Positions 21,243-29,959 are shown, counted from the first letter of the stretch. The stretch is DNA of 64,000 bases from Lachnospiraceae bacterium (GCA_021200475.1 JAJQGP010000094.1:18691-82690), one strand, 5' to 3'. Made by a program: numbers and translations. Notes: generated from the sequence alone by a model not told the origin.

Positions 21243-21674
21243 ATGCATCTGGTTCAGGATGAAAATGGTAATGCGGTTCCACATTCACACGAAAACGGAG
21301 AGCATACCCATACACATACCCATACGTATGAGCACTCCCATCCACACACGCATGAACATGGTCATGAAGATGAACACAATCATTCTCATGATCACGGGGA
21401 AGAACATTGTCATGTCCATGAGGGCGAGCATGCACATTGCGGCGCATGTGAAGCACATGCGCAGGAAGCTCCGGAAGGAGATAAAATGGTTGCACTGCTT
21501 GACTATATGCTCAAACACAATGAGCATCATGCAGCAGAGCTTGATCAGGTAGCCGGAAAGTTCCGCGAAGAAGGAAAAGAAGCGGCAGCAGAGCAGATCA
21601 AAAAAGCAGTAGATGAATTTCAAAAAGGAAACCTGTATTTAAAGCTTGCGTTGTCAATGGTACAGGAAGGCTAA
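21243..21674 (+). CDS. His-rich protein, putative nickel chaperone/storage protein of the CODH/ACS locus
   Basis: 143 aa; 23 His in the first ~73 residues (HTHTHTHTYEHSHPHTHEHGHEDEHNHSHDHGEEHCHVHEGEHAHCGAC) then a helical-looking tail; AAAGGGGAACG upstream of ATG; directly upstream of the CooT-like and cooC genes. Confidence 0.7.
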   Translation: MHLVQDENGNAVPHSHENGEHTHTHTHTYEHSHPHTHEHGHEDEHNHSHDHGEEHCHVHEGEHAHCGACEAHAQEAPEGDKMVALLDYMLKHNEHHAAELDQVAGKFREEGKEAAAEQIKKAVDEFQKGNLYLKLALSMVQEG

Positions 21675-21731
21675 GCAGCTTCCGTCCGGAAACTGCGAAA
21701 CGTTGCGAAGGTTTAAAAGGAGGTGTGCGAA

Positions 21732-21926
21732 ATGTGTCTGGCGACTGTGTATGCGAAAAATGAACCCGACAGTATCATTCTGGAGTATGTCAGCAAGATT
21801 GAAGTGGACGGGAAGCAGATCACACTTACAGATGTAATGGGTGAGCGGAAGACGATTGAAGGCACGCTGGCTATGGCAGATCTGACCGGCGGCAAGGTGG
21901 AGATCAACTGTGAAGATGTCGCGTAA
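21732..21926 (+). CDS. cooT: CooT-like small nickel-binding protein
   Basis: 64 aa starting MCLATVY with Cys2 and small beta-rich sequence as in the CooT family; next to cooC. Confidence 0.75.
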   Translation: MCLATVYAKNEPDSIILEYVSKIEVDGKQITLTDVMGERKTIEGTLAMADLTGGKVEINCEDVA

Positions 21927-21993
21927 TGTCCGGGTTTCTGATCCGTACTATAAATTTTTATAAGCGATAGGGAAAAGGAGGCATGCAGTTTTC

Positions 21994-22767
21994 ATGGCTC
22001 ATGTGATTGCGATAGCAGGAAAAGGCGGCGTTGGCAAAACAACGCTCGGCGGTTTGCTGATACAGACGATGTGCATGGAAGGGAAACGCCCGATCCTTGC
22101 AGTGGACGCCGATGCGAACTCAAACCTGAACGAAGTCCTTGGCGTCGATGTAGAGATGACGCTCGGAGATGTGCGCGAGACCGTACTCCACGATGCAGAC
22201 AAGCTGGACCGGAACATTCCTTCCGGTATGACAAAAGCGGATTATACAGAGATGATGCTTCAGCGCTGTCTTGCAGAGGATGACGATTTTGATCTTCTGG
22301 TGATGGGAAGATCCCAGGGGCAGGGTTGCTATTGTTACGTAAACGGTCTGTTGCAGGCGCAGCTGGCAAAGCTGATTCCGAATTATAAGTATGTGGTGGT
22401 AGACAATGAAGCGGGGATGGAGCACATCAGCCGTGGTATTTTACCAAAGGTGGATACGATGCTGCTCATCAGCGACTGCTCCAGGAGAGGAGTTCAGGCA
22501 ACCGAGCGTATTGCTGAGCTGGTGGAAGAGTGCCATCTGAATCCGAAAACAATCGGTCTGATCGTGAATCGTGCGCCGAACGGACAGTTAAATGCCGGTA
22601 CAAAGGAAGAGATTGAAAAGAGTGGGCTCCGCCTGCTTGGCGTTGTACCGCAGGATGAGCAGGTTTACGAATATGACTGCGAAGGCAGACCTACCTCTTC
22701 GCTTCCGGAGGACTCACCGGTGCGCCTTGCGCTCAATGAGATCCTGAAAACAATCAATCTGAAGTAA
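21994..22767 (+). CDS. cooC: CooC/AcsF-type nickel-insertion ATPase (1)
   Basis: GKGGVGKTT deviant Walker A, DADANSNLNEVLG, GQGCYCYVN CxC, VVDNEAGMEH. Confidence 0.93.
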   Translation: MAHVIAIAGKGGVGKTTLGGLLIQTMCMEGKRPILAVDADANSNLNEVLGVDVEMTLGDVRETVLHDADKLDRNIPSGMTKADYTEMMLQRCLAEDDDFDLLVMGRSQGQGCYCYVNGLLQAQLAKLIPNYKYVVVDNEAGMEHISRGILPKVDTMLLISDCSRRGVQATERIAELVEECHLNPKTIGLIVNRAPNGQLNAGTKEEIEKSGLRLLGVVPQDEQVYEYDCEGRPTSSLPEDSPVRLALNEILKTINLK

Positions 22768-22768
22768 C

Positions 22769-22810
22769 TGTCTGCCATCGTTTTTGCGCGCCCGGCGCAG
22801 ATGGCAGACA
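22769..22810 (+). promoter_or_regulatory. perfect 11-bp stem hairpin between cooC and acsA
   Basis: TGTCTGCCATC / GATGGCAGACA. Confidence 0.6.
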
Positions 22811-22909
22811 ATTATGAACGGCGGCGGGCAGAAATTGCGGAATCCTTCTGGAGCATACTTTTTGCCGCAGCCGGATAAACACTTTACTAAATAAACTTGG
22901 AGGTTATTT

Positions 22910-24802
22910 ATGGGAGACTTTAAGCTGACAACAGTTGAGGAGTTTGAAGCGGCTACAAACCGGCTCCTCGAAACAGGAGCAAAGGTGGGCGCAGATGCCT
23001 ATCAGTACCGTGTAAAAAATCAGACGCCGCATTGTAAGTTTGGCGAGCAGGGTATCTGCTGCCGTATCTGTACCATGGGGCCATGCCGGATTACTCCGAA
23101 AGCGCCGCGTGGAATCTGCGGCTGCGACGCGCACGGAATTGTGGGTCGTAACTATCTGAGATTTACCGCCGGCGGAGCGGCGACACACTCAGATCATGGC
23201 CGTGAGATCTGCCATACCCTTTACTGCACCTCACCGGATGGCAACTATAAGGTAAAGGACCCGGAGAAGCTGATCCGTATCGCGAAGGAATGGGGCGTTG
23301 AGACAGAGGGCAAGGATATCTATGATCTGGCTCATGAGATGGCTGTTCTCGCTTTGGGTGAGTATGGAAAAGTATTTGGACACCAGAACTTCATTAAAAG
23401 AGCTCCGAAGCATACGCAGGAGATTTGGGCCAGAGAAGAGATTGAGCCGCGCGCGATTGACCGTGAGGTTTCCTGTTCCATGCATATGACCCATATGGGA
23501 TGCTCTTCCAAACCGGAGGCCCTGATTCGTCAGTCTCTGCGTGCCGGCCTGGCGGATGGCTGGGGCGGTTCTATGGCTGGTACAGAGTTCTCCGATGTCC
23601 TGTTTGGTACGCCGAAGCCGATCGACACCGAGGCGAACCTTGGTGTTATGGTGGAAGAAAATGTCAACATCGTGGTTCATGGACATGATCCGTCGCTTTC
23701 TGAGATGATCTGTGAATATGCGGATGACCCTGAGATGATCGCTTACGCGAAGGAGATGGGTGCGAAGGGCATCACGGTTTCCGGTGTCTGCTGTACATCC
23801 AATGAAGTAGCGATGCGCCGTGGTATCCCGATGGCTGGTAACTTCCTGCAGCAGGAAAATGTCATTCTGACCGGTGCCTGCGAGGCGATTGTTGTCGACG
23901 TACAGTGTATTTTCCCGGCAATCGGACCGCTGGCAAAGTGCTTTCATACCAAATTTGTGACGACATCTCCGATCGCACAGATGCCGGAGAGTGATTATAT
24001 CCGTTTCTCCCCGGAGAATGCCGGTGAGAATGCGAAAGCGATCGTAAAGATGGCGATTGAGAACTTTAAGAACCGGAAACCGGAGCTGGTACATATCCCG
24101 CAGCTGAAGCAAAAAGCGACCGTTGGTTATTCCGTTGAAGCCATTGTGAAAACACTGGATACCGTGACCAACTCTCAGGTAGACGAGACAGGCACGACAA
24201 AGCCGCTTGTTGACTGCATCAAATCCGGCGTAATCCGCGGTGCAGTAGCCATGGTAGGCTGCAACAACCCGAAGGTACGTCCGGATACCGCTCACATTGC
24301 GCTGATGAAGAAGCTGATTGAGAATGATATTATTATCGTAGCGTCAGGCTGCTCCGCACAGGCGGCTGCGAAGGCCGGTCTGATGGATAAGCGCGCGAAG
24401 GATCTCTGCGGCGCCGGTCTGAAGAGGGTCTGTGAGCTGGCTGACATTCCGCCGGTGCTTCACATGGGTTCCTGTGTAGATATCAGCCGTATGATGATTC
24501 TTGTTTCTGAGCTGGCAAAGGATTCCGGGTGGAACATTTCTCAGCTGCCGGTAGTCGGCTGCGCACCGGAGTGGATGTCTGAAAAGGCTGTTTCCATCGG
24601 CAACTATGTGGTAGCGACCGGTCTTGATACCTTCCTTGGCGTAGACCCGTATGCAAGCGGATCCTCAGAGGTAGAAGGTCTGCTGCAGGGCGGCATCCGT
24701 GACTGGGTAGAGGCTTGCTATACCGTCGAGACAGACATCGATAAGATGGTTGACAAGATGATCGAACGGATCGAAGAGAAGAGAACCGCATTGGGGATCT
24801 GA
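22910..24802 (+). CDS. acsA: anaerobic carbon monoxide dehydrogenase catalytic subunit
   Basis: CxxxxxGICCRICTMGPCR cluster B/D region, VHGHDP, SGVCCTSNE, DVQCIFP, VGCNNPK, SGCSAQA, MGSCVDISR, CAPEWMSEKA. Confidence 0.97.
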   Translation: MGDFKLTTVEEFEAATNRLLETGAKVGADAYQYRVKNQTPHCKFGEQGICCRICTMGPCRITPKAPRGICGCDAHGIVGRNYLRFTAGGAATHSDHGREICHTLYCTSPDGNYKVKDPEKLIRIAKEWGVETEGKDIYDLAHEMAVLALGEYGKVFGHQNFIKRAPKHTQEIWAREEIEPRAIDREVSCSMHMTHMGCSSKPEALIRQSLRAGLADGWGGSMAGTEFSDVLFGTPKPIDTEANLGVMVEENVNIVVHGHDPSLSEMICEYADDPEMIAYAKEMGAKGITVSGVCCTSNEVAMRRGIPMAGNFLQQENVILTGACEAIVVDVQCIFPAIGPLAKCFHTKFVTTSPIAQMPESDYIRFSPENAGENAKAIVKMAIENFKNRKPELVHIPQLKQKATVGYSVEAIVKTLDTVTNSQVDETGTTKPLVDCIKSGVIRGAVAMVGCNNPKVRPDTAHIALMKKLIENDIIIVASGCSAQAAAKAGLMDKRAKDLCGAGLKRVCELADIPPVLHMGSCVDISRMMILVSELAKDSGWNISQLPVVGCAPEWMSEKAVSIGNYVVATGLDTFLGVDPYASGSSEVEGLLQGGIRDWVEACYTVETDIDKMVDKMIERIEEKRTALGI

Positions 24803-24937
24803 TTTTCAAATTCAGAATGTTTCCATTTTTGCGCAGACCCTTCTGTAAAGCAGTATATCATTCGCGGAGCGGGCGGGTCTGCAGCAAAATGCTGTTGAAC
24901 TCATGATTTTATCGGTAGCAGGAAAGAGGCAGTATAT

Positions 24938-25696
24938 ATGAAGATTGCAATTACTGGAAAAGGTGGGGTTGGTAAGACAACTTTTGCTGCGACGCTGGCG
25001 CGGTTGTATGCGGATGAAGGGCGCTCTGTGCTGGCCGCGGACGCGGACCCGGATGCAAATCTCGGCTTGGCACTCGGATTTGATGAGGACGATCTGGCAG
25101 AAATCGTCCCCATCACAAAAATGCGAAAACTGGTTGAGGAACGCACCGGTGCCGATGAGTTCAATAAAATTTTTAAAATCAATCCAAAGGTAGACGATAT
25201 TCCGGACAAATACGCAAAAAAATGCAATGGTGTGAAGCTTCTGGTTCTGGGAACGGTAGAGACTGGCGGCAGTGGCTGTGTCTGTCCGGAGCATGTAATA
25301 CTCAAAAGAATTATCAATCATCTCATGCTTCGCTCAAACGATGTGGTGATTCTGGACATGGAAGCTGGACTGGAGCACCTGGGCCGCGGTACCACAAGCG
25401 GTATGGACGCATTTATTGTTGTGATCGAACCCGGCGCGAGAAGTGTACAGACTTATCGCAATGTAAAACGTCTTGCGGATGACCTCGGTGTAAAACAGGT
25501 TTATGTGGTCGCGAATAAGGTCCGCGATGAGAAGGATGAGGAATTTGTCCGCTCGAAGATACCGGCTGAGGATCTTCTTGGCGTGATTCATTACAATACG
25601 GAAATCATTGACGCAGACCGCAATGGTTCCTCCCCTTATGATTACAGCCAAAGTGCTGTCCAGGAAATTCGCTCTATTAAGGAAAAGCTGGAATAA
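24938..25696 (+). CDS. cooC: CooC-type nickel-insertion ATPase (2)
   Basis: ITGKGGVGKTTFAATLARL, DADPDANLG, GSGCVCPEH CxC, LDMEAGLEHLGRGT. Confidence 0.94.
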   Translation: MKIAITGKGGVGKTTFAATLARLYADEGRSVLAADADPDANLGLALGFDEDDLAEIVPITKMRKLVEERTGADEFNKIFKINPKVDDIPDKYAKKCNGVKLLVLGTVETGGSGCVCPEHVILKRIINHLMLRSNDVVILDMEAGLEHLGRGTTSGMDAFIVVIEPGARSVQTYRNVKRLADDLGVKQVYVVANKVRDEKDEEFVRSKIPAEDLLGVIHYNTEIIDADRNGSSPYDYSQSAVQEIRSIKEKLE

Positions 25697-25734
25697 AAAC
25701 AGGATAAAATATCATCGCTAAAACAGTTTTTCTG

Positions 25735-25763
25735 TTGCAAAATCGAGAAGTTCTTGGTATAAC
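25735..25763 (+). promoter_or_regulatory. promoter TTGCAA-17-TATAAC (extended -10 TGG)
   Basis: Consensus-like hexamers with exact 17-bp spacing, 36 bp upstream of ATG 25800. Confidence 0.6.
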
Positions 25764-25799
25764 AATAGTATACAAAAAACTGGAAAAGAGGCGAATGAA

Positions 25800-26492
25800 A
25801 TGAGTGAATCTGCATTACCGAAACTGGAAGTGGCGGACATCATTCAGGCATTGGATGGGGTCTGCAATTCAAAGGTCGATACGACCGGTACGACGAAGCC
25901 ATTGTTAGAATGTGTGACTTCCGGCGTACTGCGCGGCGCTGCCGTGCTTCTTGGAACGGATGGGTCTGAAGTCCGTGATACGGGCGAGTATGTAGCTCTT
26001 TTCAAAAAGCTGATTGCCAATGATATCGTAATACTGGCGATCGGTTATCCGGTACAGGTGGCGGCGGACGCCGGACTTCTGAACCCGGATGCGAAGGAAC
26101 TGTGTGGCGCAGGCCTGAAGCGTGTCTGTGAACTGGCGGAGATTCCTCCGGTACTGCCGCTTGGCGGTCTGGAGAATGTGGGCAATGTCGTGACGATCGC
26201 GACTGCACTTTGCAATGATTCCGGCCTGACAGTACCGCAATTGCCGGTAGTTGGCTGTGATCCTGCCGGTGTAACAGCTCAGGCCGTGGAGCTTGGCAAT
26301 ACATTTGCAGGCTTGGGTGTTGATACCTTTATCGGCATCCTGCCATATGAGGGTTCCCTGGAAGATGTTATTGCTGCAAGCGGATTGAAAAACGGCGCGG
26401 ATGCAACACAGACGGTTTCTGCAGATCTGGATGAGCTCGCAGATGCTCTGATTGCGGATATCGAGAAAAAACGCGCCGCGATTGAAATCTGA
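25800..26492 (+). CDS. stand-alone CODH C-terminal-domain paralog lacking C-cluster ligands
   Basis: Aligns with the last ~226 residues of AcsA in this window (VDxTGTTKPL, KKLIxNDI, LCGAGLKRVCELAxIPPVL, QLPVVGCxP, DTFxG); about half identical by eye over ~165 positions; AAAAGAGGCG RBS. Confidence 0.92.
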   Translation: MSESALPKLEVADIIQALDGVCNSKVDTTGTTKPLLECVTSGVLRGAAVLLGTDGSEVRDTGEYVALFKKLIANDIVILAIGYPVQVAADAGLLNPDAKELCGAGLKRVCELAEIPPVLPLGGLENVGNVVTIATALCNDSGLTVPQLPVVGCDPAGVTAQAVELGNTFAGLGVDTFIGILPYEGSLEDVIAASGLKNGADATQTVSADLDELADALIADIEKKRAAIEI

Positions 26493-26568
26493 TCCACCGC
26501 ACGTTGAAACAAAAGTAATTACGCAGACAGCATTTCGCTTTCTGCTGTATAATTCAGGAGGTAGTAAA

Positions 26569-28695
26569 GTGACATTATTTGATGTTATTTTTAAAGGAAA
26601 TGACGCAGTATATGGTCTTACAGAGCAGGCGATTGATAATGCAATCGCACAGTACGGCGAAGATAAGCCGGTAGCTTTCCCGGACACCGCATACAGCCTT
26701 CCGTGCTATTATGCTGTGACTGGCACAAAGGTCGGTAATCTCGGAGATCTGAAAACAGCGCTCGGCGTCGTAAAAACTCTGATGACCAGAAATCCGAGAA
26801 TGAACGATGCGTTCATGTCCGGTGTTGCGACAGCACTCTGCGCAGAGTTTATTGAAGTACTGAAGTATATTGACGGTGCAGCTCCGTACTCCGAGCCTTG
26901 CTATGGTCATCTTGCAGATGCAGTGATCCGTGAGCTGGGTGTTCCGCTTGTTACGGGCGATATCCCGGGCGTTGCTGTTATTCTTGGCGCAGCTCCGACT
27001 GCAGAGGAAGGCGTTGCTCTGGTTAAGAGCTATCAGGCACAGGGCATCCTGGTTACACTGGTTGGCGGTATCATTGATCAGTGTGAAGAGCTCGGCTACA
27101 AGACCGGTGCAAATGTACGTGTAATTCCGCTTGGCAAAGACGTCACCGCAGTCATTCATGTAGTTTCTGTTGCTATCCGTGCGGCGCTCATTTTTGGTAA
27201 TATCACCCCGGGCGATGCAGCAGGCCTGATGAAATACACGATGGAGCGTGTACCGGCATTCGTAAACGCATTCGCTCCGCTGGATGAAGTGATTGTTGCA
27301 GCCGGCGCAGGGGCGATTGCCCTCGGTTTCCCGGTTATTACAAACGAAGAGACCTTCCGTGTACCGAAGAGCCTGATTGTACAGAAGGATGTGTCCAAGT
27401 TCAACGCGACCTCTCTGGAAGCGCGTGACATTAAGCTTAAGATTACAGATATCGATATCCCGGTTGCATTTGCGTCCGCATTCGAGGGCGAGATCATCCG
27501 CCGCGGCGATATGCAGGTAGAATTCGACGGCTCCAGAGTCGACTGCTTTGAGCTGGTTCACAACAAAGAGCTCTCCGAAGTGGAAGACCACAAGATCGAA
27601 GTCATCGGACCGGATCTCGATGAGTTCGAGGTGGGCAGCAAGCACTCCATCGGTTACATAGTAGAAGTTGCCGGCAAGAGCATGCAGGCAGACTTTGAGC
27701 CGGTATTCGAGCGTAAGTTCCACTCTTATCTGAACTGCATCGAAGGTCTGATGCACACCGGTCAGCGTGACATGATCCGTATCCGTGTCAGCAAAGATAC
27801 GTTTAATGCGGGCTTCCGTTTGAAACACATCGGCGAAGTTCTTTACGCGAAAGTAAAGAGCGAGTTCGCAGCTGTTGTAGACAAATGCCAGGTGAAGGTC
27901 ATCACCGATCCGGAGATGTGTACAAAGCTTCGTCATGAGCTGGCGATCCCGATGTTTGACAAACGTGATGAACGTCTGACGACCCTGACAGATGAGGGCG
28001 TTGACGTTTACTATAGCTGCATTATGTGCCAGGCATTCTCTCCGAGCCACGTCTGTGTGGTTACCCCGGAGCGTCTTGGACTGTGCGGCGCTGTTTCATG
28101 GCTGGACGCGAAAGCGACCAACGAGCTGGATCCGCAGGGTCCCTGCCAGGTCATCACCAAAGAGAAAGTCATCGACGAGCGCATCGGTGAGTATGAGGAC
28201 GTCAATGAGGCAGTCCGCAAGTTCTCACAGGGTGCACTGGAAGACGTATCTCTGTATTCCATCATCGAAAAGCCGATGACAAGCTGCGGCTGCTTTGAGT
28301 GTATTTGCGGTATTGAGCCGCTCTCCAACGGAGTCTGCATCGCGAACCGTGAGTACGCAGGTATGACCCCGATCGGCATGACCTTCTCCGAGCTGGCTTC
28401 CATGACCGGCGGCGGTGTGCAGACCCCGGGCTTCATGGGACATGGCAAGCACTTCATCTCTTCTAAAAAGTTTATGAAGGCAGAAGGCGGCATCGCCCGT
28501 ATCGTGTGGATGCCGAAAGACCTCAAAGACCAGGTAGCAGACCGCCTGAACGAGTCAGCGAAAGAGCTGTACGGAATCGATAACTTCGTCGATATGATTG
28601 CGGATGAGACCGTCGTTACCGAAGATCCGGAAGCACTGCTTGCGTTCCTGACCGAAAAAGGCCACCCGGCACTTGAGATGGAACCAATGATGTAA
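26569..28695 (+). CDS. acsB: CO-methylating acetyl-CoA synthase
   Basis: GTG start after AGGAGG; SCIMCQAFSPSHVCVVTPERLGLCGAVSWLDAKA and CGCFECICG cluster A ligands. Confidence 0.96.
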   Translation: MTLFDVIFKGNDAVYGLTEQAIDNAIAQYGEDKPVAFPDTAYSLPCYYAVTGTKVGNLGDLKTALGVVKTLMTRNPRMNDAFMSGVATALCAEFIEVLKYIDGAAPYSEPCYGHLADAVIRELGVPLVTGDIPGVAVILGAAPTAEEGVALVKSYQAQGILVTLVGGIIDQCEELGYKTGANVRVIPLGKDVTAVIHVVSVAIRAALIFGNITPGDAAGLMKYTMERVPAFVNAFAPLDEVIVAAGAGAIALGFPVITNEETFRVPKSLIVQKDVSKFNATSLEARDIKLKITDIDIPVAFASAFEGEIIRRGDMQVEFDGSRVDCFELVHNKELSEVEDHKIEVIGPDLDEFEVGSKHSIGYIVEVAGKSMQADFEPVFERKFHSYLNCIEGLMHTGQRDMIRIRVSKDTFNAGFRLKHIGEVLYAKVKSEFAAVVDKCQVKVITDPEMCTKLRHELAIPMFDKRDERLTTLTDEGVDVYYSCIMCQAFSPSHVCVVTPERLGLCGAVSWLDAKATNELDPQGPCQVITKEKVIDERIGEYEDVNEAVRKFSQGALEDVSLYSIIEKPMTSCGCFECICGIEPLSNGVCIANREYAGMTPIGMTFSELASMTGGGVQTPGFMGHGKHFISSKKFMKAEGGIARIVWMPKDLKDQVADRLNESAKELYGIDNFVDMIADETVVTEDPEALLAFLTEKGHPALEMEPMM

Positions 28696-28847
28696 AAAAG
28701 CCGGAATGCGGCAAAGCCGCATTCCCGGGAGATTCGCATAACGAATCTCCCGAAAATCAATTCGCGGGAAAATTTCGCTCGCGAAAATTTTCTCCGAATT
28801 GATTTTGGCTTTTTTAACTCAGAAAAATGCAAAGCATTTTTCTGAGT
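28693..28847 (+). promoter_or_regulatory. multi-branched (cloverleaf) inverted-repeat array plus 14-bp hairpin between acsB and acsD
   Basis: Outer stem 28693-28702/28807-28816; arms 28703-28725, 28726-28752, 28753-28806; hairpin 28817-28830/28834-28847. Confidence 0.8.
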
Positions 28848-28987
28848 CTACAATGTAGGCCAAGTAGTGAGACAGCCTGAGCTTACTAATCTTTTTTAAT
28901 TCAGTAGGCCAAAAAAATTAACGATCTCTCTACCCTGCAGACCCCTTTTTCACATTTAAGTAACACCCACAAGGAGGATAAAAAGAA

Positions 28988-29929
28988 ATGCCGTTTACTG
29001 CAAAATCAGGAAAATTCAATGCGAAAATTAATACCGTTGAAGTCGGCACCGGCGATAAGGCAATCAAGCTTGGCGGCGAGAACGTTTTCCCATTCTATAC
29101 CTTTGATGATGCGATTGAGAATGCACCGAAGGTTGGTATTGAGATTACGGACGGCGGCATGGAAGCTGAGCCTGACTGTGTACAGAAGCTCTATGAAGGC
29201 TGCACGACGGTCGTTGACATGGCAAAAAAAGCTGTGACATTTGACGGAGTTGATTTTCTCAGCATTCGTTTGGAAGGCGGAGATCCGAACGGAAAGAACA
29301 AATCTACGGAGGAACTGATTCAGATTGTCAGGGATGTCGCTGACGCTGTCAATGTTCCGCTTGTTGTTTGCGGCTGCAAGAACGTAGAAAAAGACGCTGA
29401 GCTTCTGGATAAGGCTGCAGCTGCGCTGGAAGGAAAGAATGCTGTAATTCTGGCAGCAAAGGAAGAAAACTACAAGACCATCGGTGCTTCTGCCGGCCTT
29501 GCTTACAAGCAGGTTGTGGGCGCTGAATCCGCTGTAGATATCAACCTTGCAAAACAGCTGAACGTACTGCTCACACAGCTTGGCGTTGACAGTAAGACCA
29601 TTGTAATGAACGCTGGTACCGCTGCAGTCGGATATGGTTTCGACTACGTGATATCTACACTGGACCGTGTAAAAGCGGCTGCACTGTCACAGGGTGACAC
29701 AACGCTGCAGATGCCTATCATTACTCCTGTTGCTTCTGAAACATGGACGGTAAAAGAGTCCACTGCTACGGAAGAAGATATGCCTGCATGGGGCAATCTG
29801 GAAGAGCGCGGGATTGACATGGAAGTAGAGACTGCCGCAGCAGTTCTCGCTGCCGGCTCAGACGCTGTGATTCTGAAACATCCGGAATCTGTCAGAGCAA
29901 TCAAGACCATGATTTCAGAGTTGATTTAA
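28988..29929 (+). CDS. acsD: corrinoid iron-sulfur protein small subunit
   Basis: GGENVFPFYTFDDAIENAPKVGIEITD; GGDPNGKNKS; between acsB and acsC. Confidence 0.93.
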   Translation: MPFTAKSGKFNAKINTVEVGTGDKAIKLGGENVFPFYTFDDAIENAPKVGIEITDGGMEAEPDCVQKLYEGCTTVVDMAKKAVTFDGVDFLSIRLEGGDPNGKNKSTEELIQIVRDVADAVNVPLVVCGCKNVEKDAELLDKAAAALEGKNAVILAAKEENYKTIGASAGLAYKQVVGAESAVDINLAKQLNVLLTQLGVDSKTIVMNAGTAAVGYGFDYVISTLDRVKAAALSQGDTTLQMPIITPVASETWTVKESTATEEDMPAWGNLEERGIDMEVETAAAVLAAGSDAVILKHPESVRAIKTMISELI

Positions 29930-29959
29930 TCGTCAGAAGAGCGTAAGGAGGAAAATAAA

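Noticed and set aside
21259-21623. Alternative-frame and antisense ORFs over the His-rich gene
   Set aside because: Arise from the CAT/CAC repeat in other frames; only the 21243 frame has RBS and sensible composition.
23231-24295. 354-aa minus-strand ORF inside acsA
   Set aside because: Antisense shadow ORF of acsA; no family resemblance.
25800-26492. Mini-CODH as a simple decayed duplicate of acsA
   Set aside because: Intact frame, RBS, promoter, conserved structural motifs and selective loss of metal ligands argue against random decay, though selection tests are still needed.
26452-26568. Upstream extension of acsB as given in the ORF track
   Set aside because: Overlaps the end of the mini-CODH gene; AGGAGG plus GTG at 26569 gives a normal AcsB N-terminus (VTLFDVIFKGNDAVYGL).
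26575-28050. 491-aa minus-strand ORF inside acsB
   Set aside because: Mirror ORF opposite strongly conserved acsB codons, no recognisable domain or RBS.
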